In this document: piece after piece, positions 1 to 7,242 of the stretch
Layout of the letters: every line of letters begins with the position of its first letter
How positions within the stretch are numbered: position 1 is the stretch's first letter
Assembly: GCA_041748175.1 (NCBI GenBank)
Contig: JBGTDU010000109.1
Coordinates: 1-25,215 of the forward strand
Length of the DNA stretch: 25,215 nt
From: JAHEJB01 sp041748175
Lineage (GTDB): Bacteria > Bacteroidota > Rhodothermia > Rhodothermales > Rubricoccaceae
Direction of reading: 5' to 3'
The notes under the pieces: generated by a model
The model's input: only the letters and a program-made list of their open reading frames with translations
The model's database searches: none
What the model was told of the DNA's origin: nothing
Translations under genes and position numbers: made by a program

Positions 1-2
1 CA

Positions 3-782
3 ATCGACGACTTCCTCGCCTCGCGCAAGGCTAAGTCGCTCAACCTTTGGATGGGCTGCGGCTATCCTCGATCTGGAACCACGTGGGTGTGCCGATTGCT
101 TTCTGGGTACTTGAACGTGCCTTGGGCCAAATTTCGAAGGCTCCCAGTGCTTCACAACGCCGTTCTGCACTCCCATTTCGACTACCGCCCCGGCCTTAGC
201 AACTGCTTTTATGTCTACCGCGACGGCCGGGACATTATGGTTTCGCAGTACTATAATCGCGTACGCCTGATGCAACTTGCAGACCATCCTGGTCGCGACA
301 AATGGCAAGAACTATTTGGCGCACACTTCGGAAGCAACTTTGACCATGATGACATTCGAGGAAATCTCCCCCGCTACCTGGAGTTCAGCTTGACGGAACC
401 CCACGGTGCCCGCTTGACGTGGCCCGATCACATTCGAGCCTGGATTCAGCCCGGGCGCGAAAATGTTGCCTTCCTTCGATACGAAGATCTGCTTAAGGAT
501 GCCTTTGAACCCATGAACCGCGGATTGGCCAAGTTTTTGGATGCACCCCCCGACGAAGATCGACTCCACACTGCAATTGAACAGGCATCATTCGCAAAAT
601 CGTCCGGTAGACAACCGGGAGAAGAGCTTTCCAATAACTTTTTTCGCAAGGGGATTGCGGGCGACTGGAGCAATCACTTTACCAGAGAAGCCGCGGATAT
701 ATTTGCCCACTATGCCGGGGATGCCTTGGTGCAACTTGGCTACGAGCAGGACCAGGATTGGGTAATGCACTGTGCTTCTTGA
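3..782 (+). CDS. Sulfotransferase (PAPS-dependent, SULT-like), 5' end outside window
   Basis: Predicted to transfer sulfate from PAPS to a hydroxyl or amino group of a sugar or lipid in the cytoplasm. Numbered from the first in-window ATG (base 51), the protein shows the 5'-phosphosulfate loop PRSGTTW at residues 6-12, the 3'-phosphate element YRDGRD with a downstream Ser (R57, S65), and the late signature RKGxxGDWxxxFT at residues 199-211. This signature is characteristic of the cytosolic-SULT type (PF00685). The frame stays open upstream of base 51 to the window edge (it encodes ...FLASRKAKSLNLW), so the true start probably lies outside. The C-terminus is intact. It lies 111 bp upstream of a Wzy-like gene on the same strand, which suggests a role in sulfating the polysaccharide or its lipid carrier product. 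The substrate cannot be told from sequence. Family assignment is firm; the role is inferred from context. Confidence 0.9.
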   Translation: MDDFLASRKAKSLNLWMGCGYPRSGTTWVCRLLSGYLNVPWAKFRRLPVLHNAVLHSHFDYRPGLSNCFYVYRDGRDIMVSQYYNRVRLMQLADHPGRDKWQELFGAHFGSNFDHDDIRGNLPRYLEFSLTEPHGARLTWPDHIRAWIQPGRENVAFLRYEDLLKDAFEPMNRGLAKFLDAPPDEDRLHTAIEQASFAKSSGRQPGEELSNNFFRKGIAGDWSNHFTREAADIFAHYAGDALVQLGYEQDQDWVMHCAS

Positions 783-893
783 TTTCAGAAGATGCTACTG
801 AATGCCTCACTGCCTTATCTCTTTGGTCGTTTACCGCCTGTGGAACGGGCCTGAACACAACCGCGCTTTGAATTACAGCCTTAGCTTTCGAAT

Positions 894-2321
894 ATGATCT
901 CAAGATTAGCAATGGCACCGAGGCAGCCGGGAGCAATCGCCGCCCGCAACCTAGCCTCGTCGCGGACGGCGATTGGCTCGGGCCGGTGGCACATTTTTCT
1001 TGCCCTCGCTCTAGGAGTCGTTCTTTTCTCCTCGACAATAGCCACGCTACCCCAGGTTATCCTGTTCTGGCAGACAGGTGTTCGCGGGGGGTTGGAGGGC
1101 GGCGGTATTGGCTTCCGAATCTTTCGGGAAGGGTCGTGGGCGGCTACAGTACTGTTGTTCGCTTGGGCGCTCCTTATTCGAAAATTACAGCCCCATGGCC
1201 GCTCTACCGCAATACTCGCGGCGTCCTTGCTCTTCCTCCTATCTCTTAGCGTCGTAGCATGGAGCACGGTGGCTAAAGATGTTAACGTCCTGATCCAGCT
1301 GCTTGGCCTTCGGCTGCTCACCTATGTCCCAGCTATCTGGATGGGCTATATCTTGATGAAGAGCTCCCCGGAACGTTCGATGCGTGTACTTGATAAAATA
1401 CTTCGTGTGTTCCTTGCAATTCAATTCAGTATAAGCATCATACAAAATATTGTAGGAGCTGGGGCATTGAAGAATGCTCGCGATCTACTCGGTGTACGAA
1501 CGTTTGGCACGTTCGCAAACGTGAATCAGTTCTCCGCTGTGATGATTGCGTCGGCCATTCTTATTCTGGCAACGGCGCATGTCAGGTCCAAGCGCAAGAC
1601 ATTATTGTGGCTTGCTGGCTGTGCTATTTTTGCACTTATGTCTGGCTCGCGTACGGGGACCGTTACTACACTCTTTTTGCTATCCTATACATGGCTTGAA
1701 GGAATGCAAATAGGGCCTACCATTCGCATTCTCGCTTATGCGCTTTCTCCCGTGCTCGTTATCTCCGCCGTATTCTATTTTGGAGCCGAAGCCTTCACGG
1801 GCAGAGAAGACGTGGATCCACTTGAGAACAACCGCATCGTTATATGGACGTGGGTCGCGGATACCGTTGAGAACCCCGGAGAGTTGTTGTTTGGCGATGG
1901 CCTTGGATACGGAACCGCCTCTTACGTGATGCTCGGCAATGCAGGCCTAATAGAGATGGACAGAGAGGAGCGTCGATATGTCGTTGACATCGGAGACGTT
2001 CTAACGGGCAATACGCACTCTACCTATCTAACCCTGTTCGTCAACTTTGGCATCGGTAGCTTACTCTTGTTCGGATGGTTGTTGCTGGGGGTATGGTCTA
2101 GCAAACATCGGTACCAACGAGTAATCGTAGTCGGCGTATTACTCGTAAGCGTTCCGAAGAGCCTGATCGAGAGCTTCCCTGCCATCTTCATCACATTTCT
2201 GGCGCTCGGCATTGTCCTAGCCGCTCCGGCAATTCAGCAATCCACTTTAGGAGGAAAACGAAAACACGCCGCTCCCCCTAGAAGTCACTCGGGGCTGGGC
2301 GCGCTTCAACTAGGCCATTAA
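894..2321 (+). CDS. O-antigen ligase / Wzy-type polysaccharide polymerase-like membrane protein
   Basis: A 475-residue, very hydrophobic protein with roughly ten or more membrane segments. A large non-membrane loop falls near residues 300-370. It contains the pattern NNRIVIWTW...GDGLGYG...GNTHSTYLTLFVNFG, which is the arrangement seen in the Wzy_C/O-antigen ligase family (PF04932), including the conserved periplasmic-loop arginine and the NxHSxYL-type His motif. Proteins of this type either polymerise lipid-linked repeat units (Wzy) or ligate glycan to lipid A (WaaL). In a locus with a Wzx flippase and a Wzc-like co-polymerase, the Wzy role is more likely. The ATG at 894 has no clear ribosome binding site. 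The first 30 or so residues are polar and basic, so a slightly later start is possible. It converges on the wzx-like gene. Confidence 0.83.
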   Translation: MISRLAMAPRQPGAIAARNLASSRTAIGSGRWHIFLALALGVVLFSSTIATLPQVILFWQTGVRGGLEGGGIGFRIFREGSWAATVLLFAWALLIRKLQPHGRSTAILAASLLFLLSLSVVAWSTVAKDVNVLIQLLGLRLLTYVPAIWMGYILMKSSPERSMRVLDKILRVFLAIQFSISIIQNIVGAGALKNARDLLGVRTFGTFANVNQFSAVMIASAILILATAHVRSKRKTLLWLAGCAIFALMSGSRTGTVTTLFLLSYTWLEGMQIGPTIRILAYALSPVLVISAVFYFGAEAFTGREDVDPLENNRIVIWTWVADTVENPGELLFGDGLGYGTASYVMLGNAGLIEMDREERRYVVDIGDVLTGNTHSTYLTLFVNFGIGSLLLFGWLLLGVWSSKHRYQRVIVVGVLLVSVPKSLIESFPAIFITFLALGIVLAAPAIQQSTLGGKRKHAAPPRSHSGLGALQLGH

Positions 2322-2359
2322 ATCACGTCTCGCAGAAAACTACCCCGCGTTTCGCGCAC

Positions 2360-2385
2360 CCATCGCAGTTCATTTCTTTCGATGG
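2360..2385. terminator. Weak inverted repeat between convergent wzy-like and wzx-like genes
   Basis: CCATCG (2360-2365) and CGATGG (2380-2385) form a 6-bp stem with a 14-nt loop in the 108-bp gap between two convergent genes. The location suits a bidirectional terminator, but the stem is short, the loop is large and no U-tract follows. This may be chance. Confidence 0.2.
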
Positions 2386-2429
2386 ACACGAGGTACCAAA
2401 CAATGGAAGCCGAAGTGGAGTATGGGGGA

Positions 2430-3986
2430 TCAGTTACGGCGTCCTCTTCCGAACCGGCTCGCAATACGAGCAAATACCAGGTTGTCGGTTTCACTGCGGA
2501 ACCAATAGGCTATCCCTACGGCCACCGAGATATTAAGCAGTGTTACCGCAACGACGACGAATGCATTCGTGACGAAAGGCCTGAGCACCCAGGCAAGTGT
2601 CGAGGTCACGGCAATTCCGAAAAGCACGGGAAGGTATGTACGATCGTAAGGGATGATGCCCATAAATATCTTCACTTCAATGAACTTGGCAATATTGATG
2701 GTACCGGCTGAAATAGCCGTAGCAATGGCTGCCCCTGGTATTCCCAGACGCGGGATAAGCACGAGATTCATGACGATGTTCATGACGGCCATCGTAATGT
2801 TGTTGGCTAAGACTATACGTTCGTGACCAGTCATGTTGAGCATAAATCCATTCGACCCTACCATCGCGTCGATAAAATATCCGGCGGCCAGTATCATCAA
2901 TACTGATGACCCGGCTATATATTCTTGACCGAAGAAGCCGAGGATTGCTGTGGGGTAAAGGAGCATTGAGAGAACAAGGGGTGCCGTAAGAATGATAATC
3001 CATTTTGTCACCGCCGCATAAATCGACCGTAGTTGTTCAACTTTTCCGGTTGCAAACAACTCGGAGATGAAAGTTGGGAAGATCGAATTTGTTGCTCCTA
3101 TGATAAAAGTCGTCATGCCGGCAATCTCCAAGGCTATTTTGTAGACACCTACATCCGACGCATCACGGAATAGACCGATCATGATGATGTCGATCCGTCC
3201 TAGGATAAAAGACATCAGCGCTGCCAAGATCATCGTGGAAGCAAAGTATAGAAGCTTGCGCTTGTGTGTCCGATTCTGCTCAGGTCGCGAGGACGCCAAT
3301 TGGCGTCCCTCACCAATATCGAGATTGAAACGCCTGGCGCGCACGACCAGGATCGTAAGGGTTATGACCTGATTGAGAAGCCATGCCGCGGCTACAAATA
3401 CAGAAGCCCTGAAGTCAAACAAGGCTATTACTACCACGAGTGATAGAAGAAGCACTTTGTCTACAAATTCAAAGATTAGTGAATAGGCACTTGCAGCCCT
3501 TGCGCCCTGGTAGATTCCTCCCATCACCTTGGACAGCGTGAGAGGCACTAAGCCGACTGCTCCGATCCGCAACAAGTTTCGCAATTCAGGAACATGAAAG
3601 ACGTTCTCCGCCAGGACGTCGCTAAGGAAGAAGAGAACCAGGGCGCAGAGAATTGCCAAGGCCACACTATGGCTCAATGCGAGGTAGGCGACGTGATTCT
3701 CTTCACCTTTGACACCGCTAACGCGCGCAATAGGGATGTACTTCACCATCGCGGTATTCAACCCGAATACGCTGAGAATGGTGGCCATCCCGATGATGCT
3801 TAGCATCAGAGCAAACTCACCTATTACCGCCGCACCAAAGAACCTCGCCAGTAGAAAACTGGACCCAAACGAGACGCCGTACATCAACATCTTGATGAGA
3901 AGCACCTGTCCTGATTGCTTCGCCGTGGTGGCGAGATGTTTGCCCATCTCTTTCTCGTCGGCGGGCGCGGTAATCTTTTGGTTCAT
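2430..3986 (-). CDS. Polysaccharide flippase, Wzx-like (MOP superfamily)
   Basis: A 518-residue protein with about 14 predicted membrane helices and the layout of the polysaccharide biosynthesis/MATE-like MOP exporters (PF01943/PF13440). An amphipathic N-terminus leads into a first helix containing GVSFGSSFLLARFFG (around residue 40). A central charged loop lies near residues 215-235, and a second half contains the GRIDIIMIGLF segment typical of Wzx/MurJ-like repeats. It would flip undecaprenyl-linked oligosaccharide repeat units to the periplasmic face for the Wzy polymerase. It is the last minus-strand gene of the locus, 126 bp after the second sulfotransferase. No clear Shine-Dalgarno precedes the ATG at 3986. 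Base composition looks poorer in GC than the right half of the window. Wzx-type assignment is strong; repeat-unit specificity is unknown. Confidence 0.9.
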   Translation of the reverse strand: MNQKITAPADEKEMGKHLATTAKQSGQVLLIKMLMYGVSFGSSFLLARFFGAAVIGEFALMLSIIGMATILSVFGLNTAMVKYIPIARVSGVKGEENHVAYLALSHSVALAILCALVLFFLSDVLAENVFHVPELRNLLRIGAVGLVPLTLSKVMGGIYQGARAASAYSLIFEFVDKVLLLSLVVVIALFDFRASVFVAAAWLLNQVITLTILVVRARRFNLDIGEGRQLASSRPEQNRTHKRKLLYFASTMILAALMSFILGRIDIIMIGLFRDASDVGVYKIALEIAGMTTFIIGATNSIFPTFISELFATGKVEQLRSIYAAVTKWIIILTAPLVLSMLLYPTAILGFFGQEYIAGSSVLMILAAGYFIDAMVGSNGFMLNMTGHERIVLANNITMAVMNIVMNLVLIPRLGIPGAAIATAISAGTINIAKFIEVKIFMGIIPYDRTYLPVLFGIAVTSTLAWVLRPFVTNAFVVVAVTLLNISVAVGIAYWFRSETDNLVFARIASRFGRGRRN

Positions 3987-4112
3987 CGGTGAAGATTGGC
4001 GACGTTCAATTCGATTTATGGCTTAACCCGTCGACGGGATGCGATTAGCGTTGCATGCTAGACGCGGATACCGCCGACAAGTGATAAGGTGAGAAGAGGG
4101 GCAGCACGATGC

Positions 4113-5051
4113 TCAGACATTGCCTTCGTCTGCAAGCCATCGGTTATCTATCTCAAGAGCTTCGAAGAGCTTTAGCCACTGCGGTGCCTGGGGATCGAAA
4201 TGGGTTGGCGGAGGCCGAATGCCGCCAAAATCAAACAGCGGTGCTTCCTCACCCAGCCTTTCATATATCGGTTCAATCACGCCTCTCGGCGCACCGCAGA
4301 AGTCGTTGAAGTTGATTGAGAAGAAGTGGTTGCCAAAATGTTTAGGCCCTTCCGATTCCACTTCATCGCCAAACAGTTTCCACAATGCAAGGAGCCTTCC
4401 AACGAGGGGCAGTCGGCAAATCGTTTCCGGATCCATGCCCGACTCTCGAAGCCGGAATCCGAAGAGAGAGTCGGAACCATAGCCAAGAATTTCCTCATAA
4501 CCCTGAAAGCCGAACCCTCTCTTTGCCGTCCAGAATCTTCGTTTTGACAGTGCGTTTCGCGTATTCCGCGTAAATTTTCTCCACGTGCGCCAGTGGCCAC
4601 TCTGTATCCAGTTCACTTTCTCATGGCTGGGGAGTGCGATTGAAGTGAGCCAGTTTTGGGGCGGACGACGGAGGTGGACGAGGATGGCGTCAGGTGCAAC
4701 CTGTTTGAGTTGCGCGATCTTGAAATGACAGCGTGTTACATCGATGCACACGTGCCGAGCACTTTCGAACAGCCAGCTCAGGTACGAGCGTTGGTCACTG
4801 CTCATCCCACGGCGAAACTCGTCGGACCGCTGGATGGGGGCGAAATTATTCCAGAACGCAAGCGGGTCCCTCTCCCACAATTTTCGCATCTCTATCCGCG
4901 AATAGGCCAGGTCCTTCCAACTCGAGTCGTTGATCTGAGTCAATCCACTGCCGAAGGGTTCATCGAAGCAAACGAACCGCTTGTCCTGTCTCCAAGTACG
5001 CCAGAACGCCGTTGTACCAGAGCGGCGAAGTCCGACGATGATGACACGCAT
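4113..5051 (-). CDS. Sulfotransferase family protein (second, divergent type)
   Basis: A 312-residue protein that starts directly with a PAPS-binding 5'-PSB loop (GLRRSGTTAFWRTW, residues 7-20). A 3'-phosphate-binding element follows later (ILVHLRRPPQNWLTSI, Arg then Ser, about residues 123-138). It lacks the RKGxxGDW signature of the first sulfotransferase in this window. It therefore belongs to a different branch (Sulfotransfer_1/3-like, as in bacterial carbohydrate sulfotransferases) and likely acts on a different position or acceptor. It lies 126 bp before wzx and 242 bp after the UDP-sugar dehydrogenase gene, with a candidate promoter of its own in that gap. Its last residues are acidic and non-conserved. 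Family is supported by the two cofactor motifs; substrate is unknown, and a sulfated exopolysaccharide is the contextual inference. Confidence 0.82.
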   Translation of the reverse strand: MRVIIVGLRRSGTTAFWRTWRQDKRFVCFDEPFGSGLTQINDSSWKDLAYSRIEMRKLWERDPLAFWNNFAPIQRSDEFRRGMSSDQRSYLSWLFESARHVCIDVTRCHFKIAQLKQVAPDAILVHLRRPPQNWLTSIALPSHEKVNWIQSGHWRTWRKFTRNTRNALSKRRFWTAKRGFGFQGYEEILGYGSDSLFGFRLRESGMDPETICRLPLVGRLLALWKLFGDEVESEGPKHFGNHFFSINFNDFCGAPRGVIEPIYERLGEEAPLFDFGGIRPPPTHFDPQAPQWLKLFEALEIDNRWLADEGNV

Positions 5052-5163
5052 GTAGAGAAGGAGCTAGTTGCTCGGAGCGCCAGATAAAGCACTAAGCAGG
5101 CAACGCGAAGTGAAACAGATTGCGGGCGTGATCACCGGCCGACGAAAACATGAAGGTGCCAAT

Positions 5164-5181
5164 GCATGCCGACTCGCATGC
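5164..5181 (-). repeat. GCATGC inverted/direct repeat in the leader of the second sulfotransferase gene
   Basis: Two GCATGC hexamers (5164-5169 and 5176-5181) are separated by 6 nt. Because the hexamer is itself palindromic, they can form a 6-bp hairpin with a 6-nt loop or act as paired binding sites. The element lies between the candidate promoter at 5196-5224 and the start codon at 5051. Confidence 0.3.
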
Positions 5182-5195
5182 CTTTCGCCCGAAAC

Positions 5196-5224
5196 ATGAT
5201 GTAGGTATTGATTCAATGTGTCAA
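5196..5224 (-). promoter_or_regulatory. Candidate sigma-70-like promoter for the sulfotransferase/wzx pair
   Basis: On the minus strand a perfect TTGACA (5219-5224) is followed after 17 bp by CATCAT (5196-5201), which matches 4 of 6 positions of a -10 box. It sits in the 242-bp gap after the UDP-sugar dehydrogenase gene. It could give the sulfotransferase and wzx genes their own transcript with a leader of about 140 nt. If the organism uses a Bacteroidota-type primary sigma factor, this match could be meaningless. Confidence 0.35.
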
Positions 5225-5293
5225 TGCTCAGGTACTTCTATTTTTAGCTCCCTATCATTGGACAGCTCGATGTATATGTAGGCATACAATTGA

Positions 5294-6658
5294 TCAGGCG
5301 GCAAACAGAGCATCTGCTCGGCGATTCGGTTGAGCCGGCGGACCAACGATCGCGCCCGTTCCCTTAAAAGCTTTCATTACGCCTCGGCCATCGACAATGA
5401 GCCGGGAATGGTCTGCCACCAATTGGTAATCGACCGCAGTATGGTCGGTCACTATGAGTACGCCGTCTATCGTATTCAGAAGATTCTCCGTGAGATCTTG
5501 GGAATGAAGTGCGTCGCCTTTCAATGACGTCGCGCCCTCGCTGTTTAGAACGGAGACGTAAGGATCGTGAAAGAACACGTCGGCCCCTTTCTCGCGGAGC
5601 ATCCAGATGATGTCAAGCGAGGGTGCTTCTCGCATATCCGCCACGTCACGCTTGTAAGAAACGCCGAGGAGTAGAATCTTGCTGCCGTTGATAGTCTTGC
5701 CATGATTATTCAGCGCGTCCTGAACCTTATGGACCCAGAATTCGGGCATAGCGGTATTGATTTCGCTCGCCAGTTCGATGAAGCGGGCCGTGTAATTCAG
5801 GCTGCGGAGCTTCCATGATAGGTAATGGGGGTCAACCGGAAGACAGTGCCCTCCGAGTCCAGGTCCGGGAGTGAACTTCATAAACCCAAATGGCTTCGTT
5901 GCCGCCGCGTCGATGACTTCCCACACGTCAAGTCCCAGCCGGTCGCAAATAATCAGAAGCTCGTTTGCGAGACCGATGTTGACAGCCCGAAAAGTATTCT
6001 CAAAGATCTTCGTCAATTCGGCTACTTCAGGACTCGACACCGACACGATGGTCTCGATCGAGGCCTCATAAAATGCCGAGGCGACGCGCAGGCAGGCATC
6101 CGTCATTCCGCCGACCACTTTGGGCGTATTCTTTGTGGTCCAGTCTAGTCTGCCCGGGTCGACCCGTTCCGGCGAAAATGCCAGAAAGACATCGCGGCCG
6201 ACGGTCAATCCGCGGTCTTGGACGAGAGGCACTAATAGTTCACGTGTCGTGCCCGGATACGACGTGCTCTCAAGAATGATGAGTTGTCCAGGGCGCAAAC
6301 GCTCGGCAACATCGTGCACTGCCTGCACGACAAAAGCCATGTCAGGGTCGCGCGTTTTTCGGAGCGGCGTTGGGACGCAAATTGAAATGACATCGCAGGA
6401 GCCCAGGCGTTCGAAATCGGATGTAGCCGTGAGCATACCGCTGCGCACATGGTTCCCAATATCCGAGGCGAGGATGTCCGTGACGTAAGATTCACCCGCA
6501 TTAATCGCGGCCACGCGATCCTCGTCTACGTCAAACCCCGTTATGTTAAACCCGGCGTCCGCAAACACAAGGGAAAGCGGTAGTCCTACGTAGCCAAGAC
6601 CAATAACTCCGACGCGCGCATCCCGTGTCCGTATGCGTTCGAGAATGCTCTCCTCCAT
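5294..6658 (-). CDS. UDP-sugar 6-dehydrogenase, probably UDP-N-acetyl-D-glucosamine 6-dehydrogenase (WbpA/WecC-like)
   Basis: NAD-dependent twofold oxidation of a UDP-hexose(amine) at C6 to the uronic acid, supplying an acidic precursor for the polysaccharide. The 454-residue product has the Rossmann motif GLGYVG (20-25), the FSPER segment (161-165), the central-domain lysine in ELTKIFENTFR (K216) and the catalytic cysteine in GGHCLPVDPHYL (C272). A C-terminal UDP-binding domain follows. The GPGLGGHCxPVDPxYL form and the TPxxKTxDPD-like segment near residues 96-106 resemble WbpA/TviB more than UDP-glucose dehydrogenase. The start at 6658 is preferred: minus-strand GAGG lies 8 nt before the ATG, and the Rossmann motif falls at the usual distance. 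A further in-frame ATG at 6736 would overlap the preceding gene. It is 31 bp downstream of the SLBB gene and probably co-transcribed with it. Confidence 0.9.
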   Translation of the reverse strand: MEESILERIRTRDARVGVIGLGYVGLPLSLVFADAGFNITGFDVDEDRVAAINAGESYVTDILASDIGNHVRSGMLTATSDFERLGSCDVISICVPTPLRKTRDPDMAFVVQAVHDVAERLRPGQLIILESTSYPGTTRELLVPLVQDRGLTVGRDVFLAFSPERVDPGRLDWTTKNTPKVVGGMTDACLRVASAFYEASIETIVSVSSPEVAELTKIFENTFRAVNIGLANELLIICDRLGLDVWEVIDAAATKPFGFMKFTPGPGLGGHCLPVDPHYLSWKLRSLNYTARFIELASEINTAMPEFWVHKVQDALNNHGKTINGSKILLLGVSYKRDVADMREAPSLDIIWMLREKGADVFFHDPYVSVLNSEGATSLKGDALHSQDLTENLLNTIDGVLIVTDHTAVDYQLVADHSRLIVDGRGVMKAFKGTGAIVGPPAQPNRRADALFAA

Positions 6659-6689
6659 CGTCGTTGCCTCGGACCTGGACCAGTCGGAA

Positions 6690-7199
6690 TCAGTTACTCG
6701 TTGAAATAGAGACCACTCTATCCACCACAAGAGCAACCGCAGCGACAGCGCCGACGACGCTAAAGATATCCCGCCAGTTGAACCCTTTGATATCGTGCGT
6801 AGCTACCTCGACGACGTCGCCATCCTGCAAAGGTGGATATGCGCCTGGCTCGCTGATCATTTCCTCCATCTGGGCTTCGTACGCAATCGTTCGAGCCCCT
6901 CCTTCGGTATGATACAGACGAATGGTAACCTCTCTCTTGTCGTTGTCATTAATCTCCATTATCGCCGGTCCACCCGCCAGGGACAGGAGCTCACCCAGAT
7001 CGGTCGCTTCGCTCACGACGTAGAGCCCTGGTCCCCTGACCGTTCCCCAAACGTAAACCTGCATTGTGGATTCGCCGGGGAGCACGTGGAAGAAGTACGA
7101 TTCGACGTTCGTCTGTCGGTCTTCTACTTCGCCAAATGTTTGTGCTTTTGAGCCGAGGGCAAACGAGATCAGGAAAACGACAAGAACACAACGGAGCAT
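6690..7199 (-). CDS. Small secreted SLBB-domain protein (polysaccharide export related)
   Basis: The 169-residue product begins with a hydrophobic signal segment (residues 3-16) ending near ALGSKAQ. An SLBB-type fold follows (VYVWGTVRGPGLYVV at 48-62, then LGELLSLAGGP at 68-78), then PPLQDGDVVEV (122-132), and a C-terminal hydrophobic helix (about 144-160). SLBB domains occur in Wza-type outer-membrane polysaccharide export channels. The upstream Poly_export domain (PF02563) and the second SLBB repeat of Wza are absent, so this is not a complete Wza. It may be an accessory or partner of a channel encoded elsewhere. The ATG at 7199 was chosen because it places the signal peptide at the N-terminus and leaves a 43-bp gap after the Wzc-like gene; longer in-frame starts overlap that gene. 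Confidence 0.7.
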   Translation of the reverse strand: MLRCVLVVFLISFALGSKAQTFGEVEDRQTNVESYFFHVLPGESTMQVYVWGTVRGPGLYVVSEATDLGELLSLAGGPAIMEINDNDKREVTIRLYHTEGGARTIAYEAQMEEMISEPGAYPPLQDGDVVEVATHDIKGFNWRDIFSVVGAVAAVALVVDRVVSISTSN

Positions 7200-7242
7200 A
7201 GCGCTACAATAATATCTGAGTTGAGGGTGAAGTCGAAGCGAT

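Noticed and set aside
2382..2711. 109-codon plus-strand frame opposite the end of the flippase gene
   Set aside because: Lies antisense to a well-supported Wzx protein and shows no domain or hydrophobic pattern.
5132..5179. 15-codon minus-strand frame in the leader of the second sulfotransferase (possible leader peptide)
   Set aside because: No ribosome binding site or conservation evidence; kept only as part of the leader observation.
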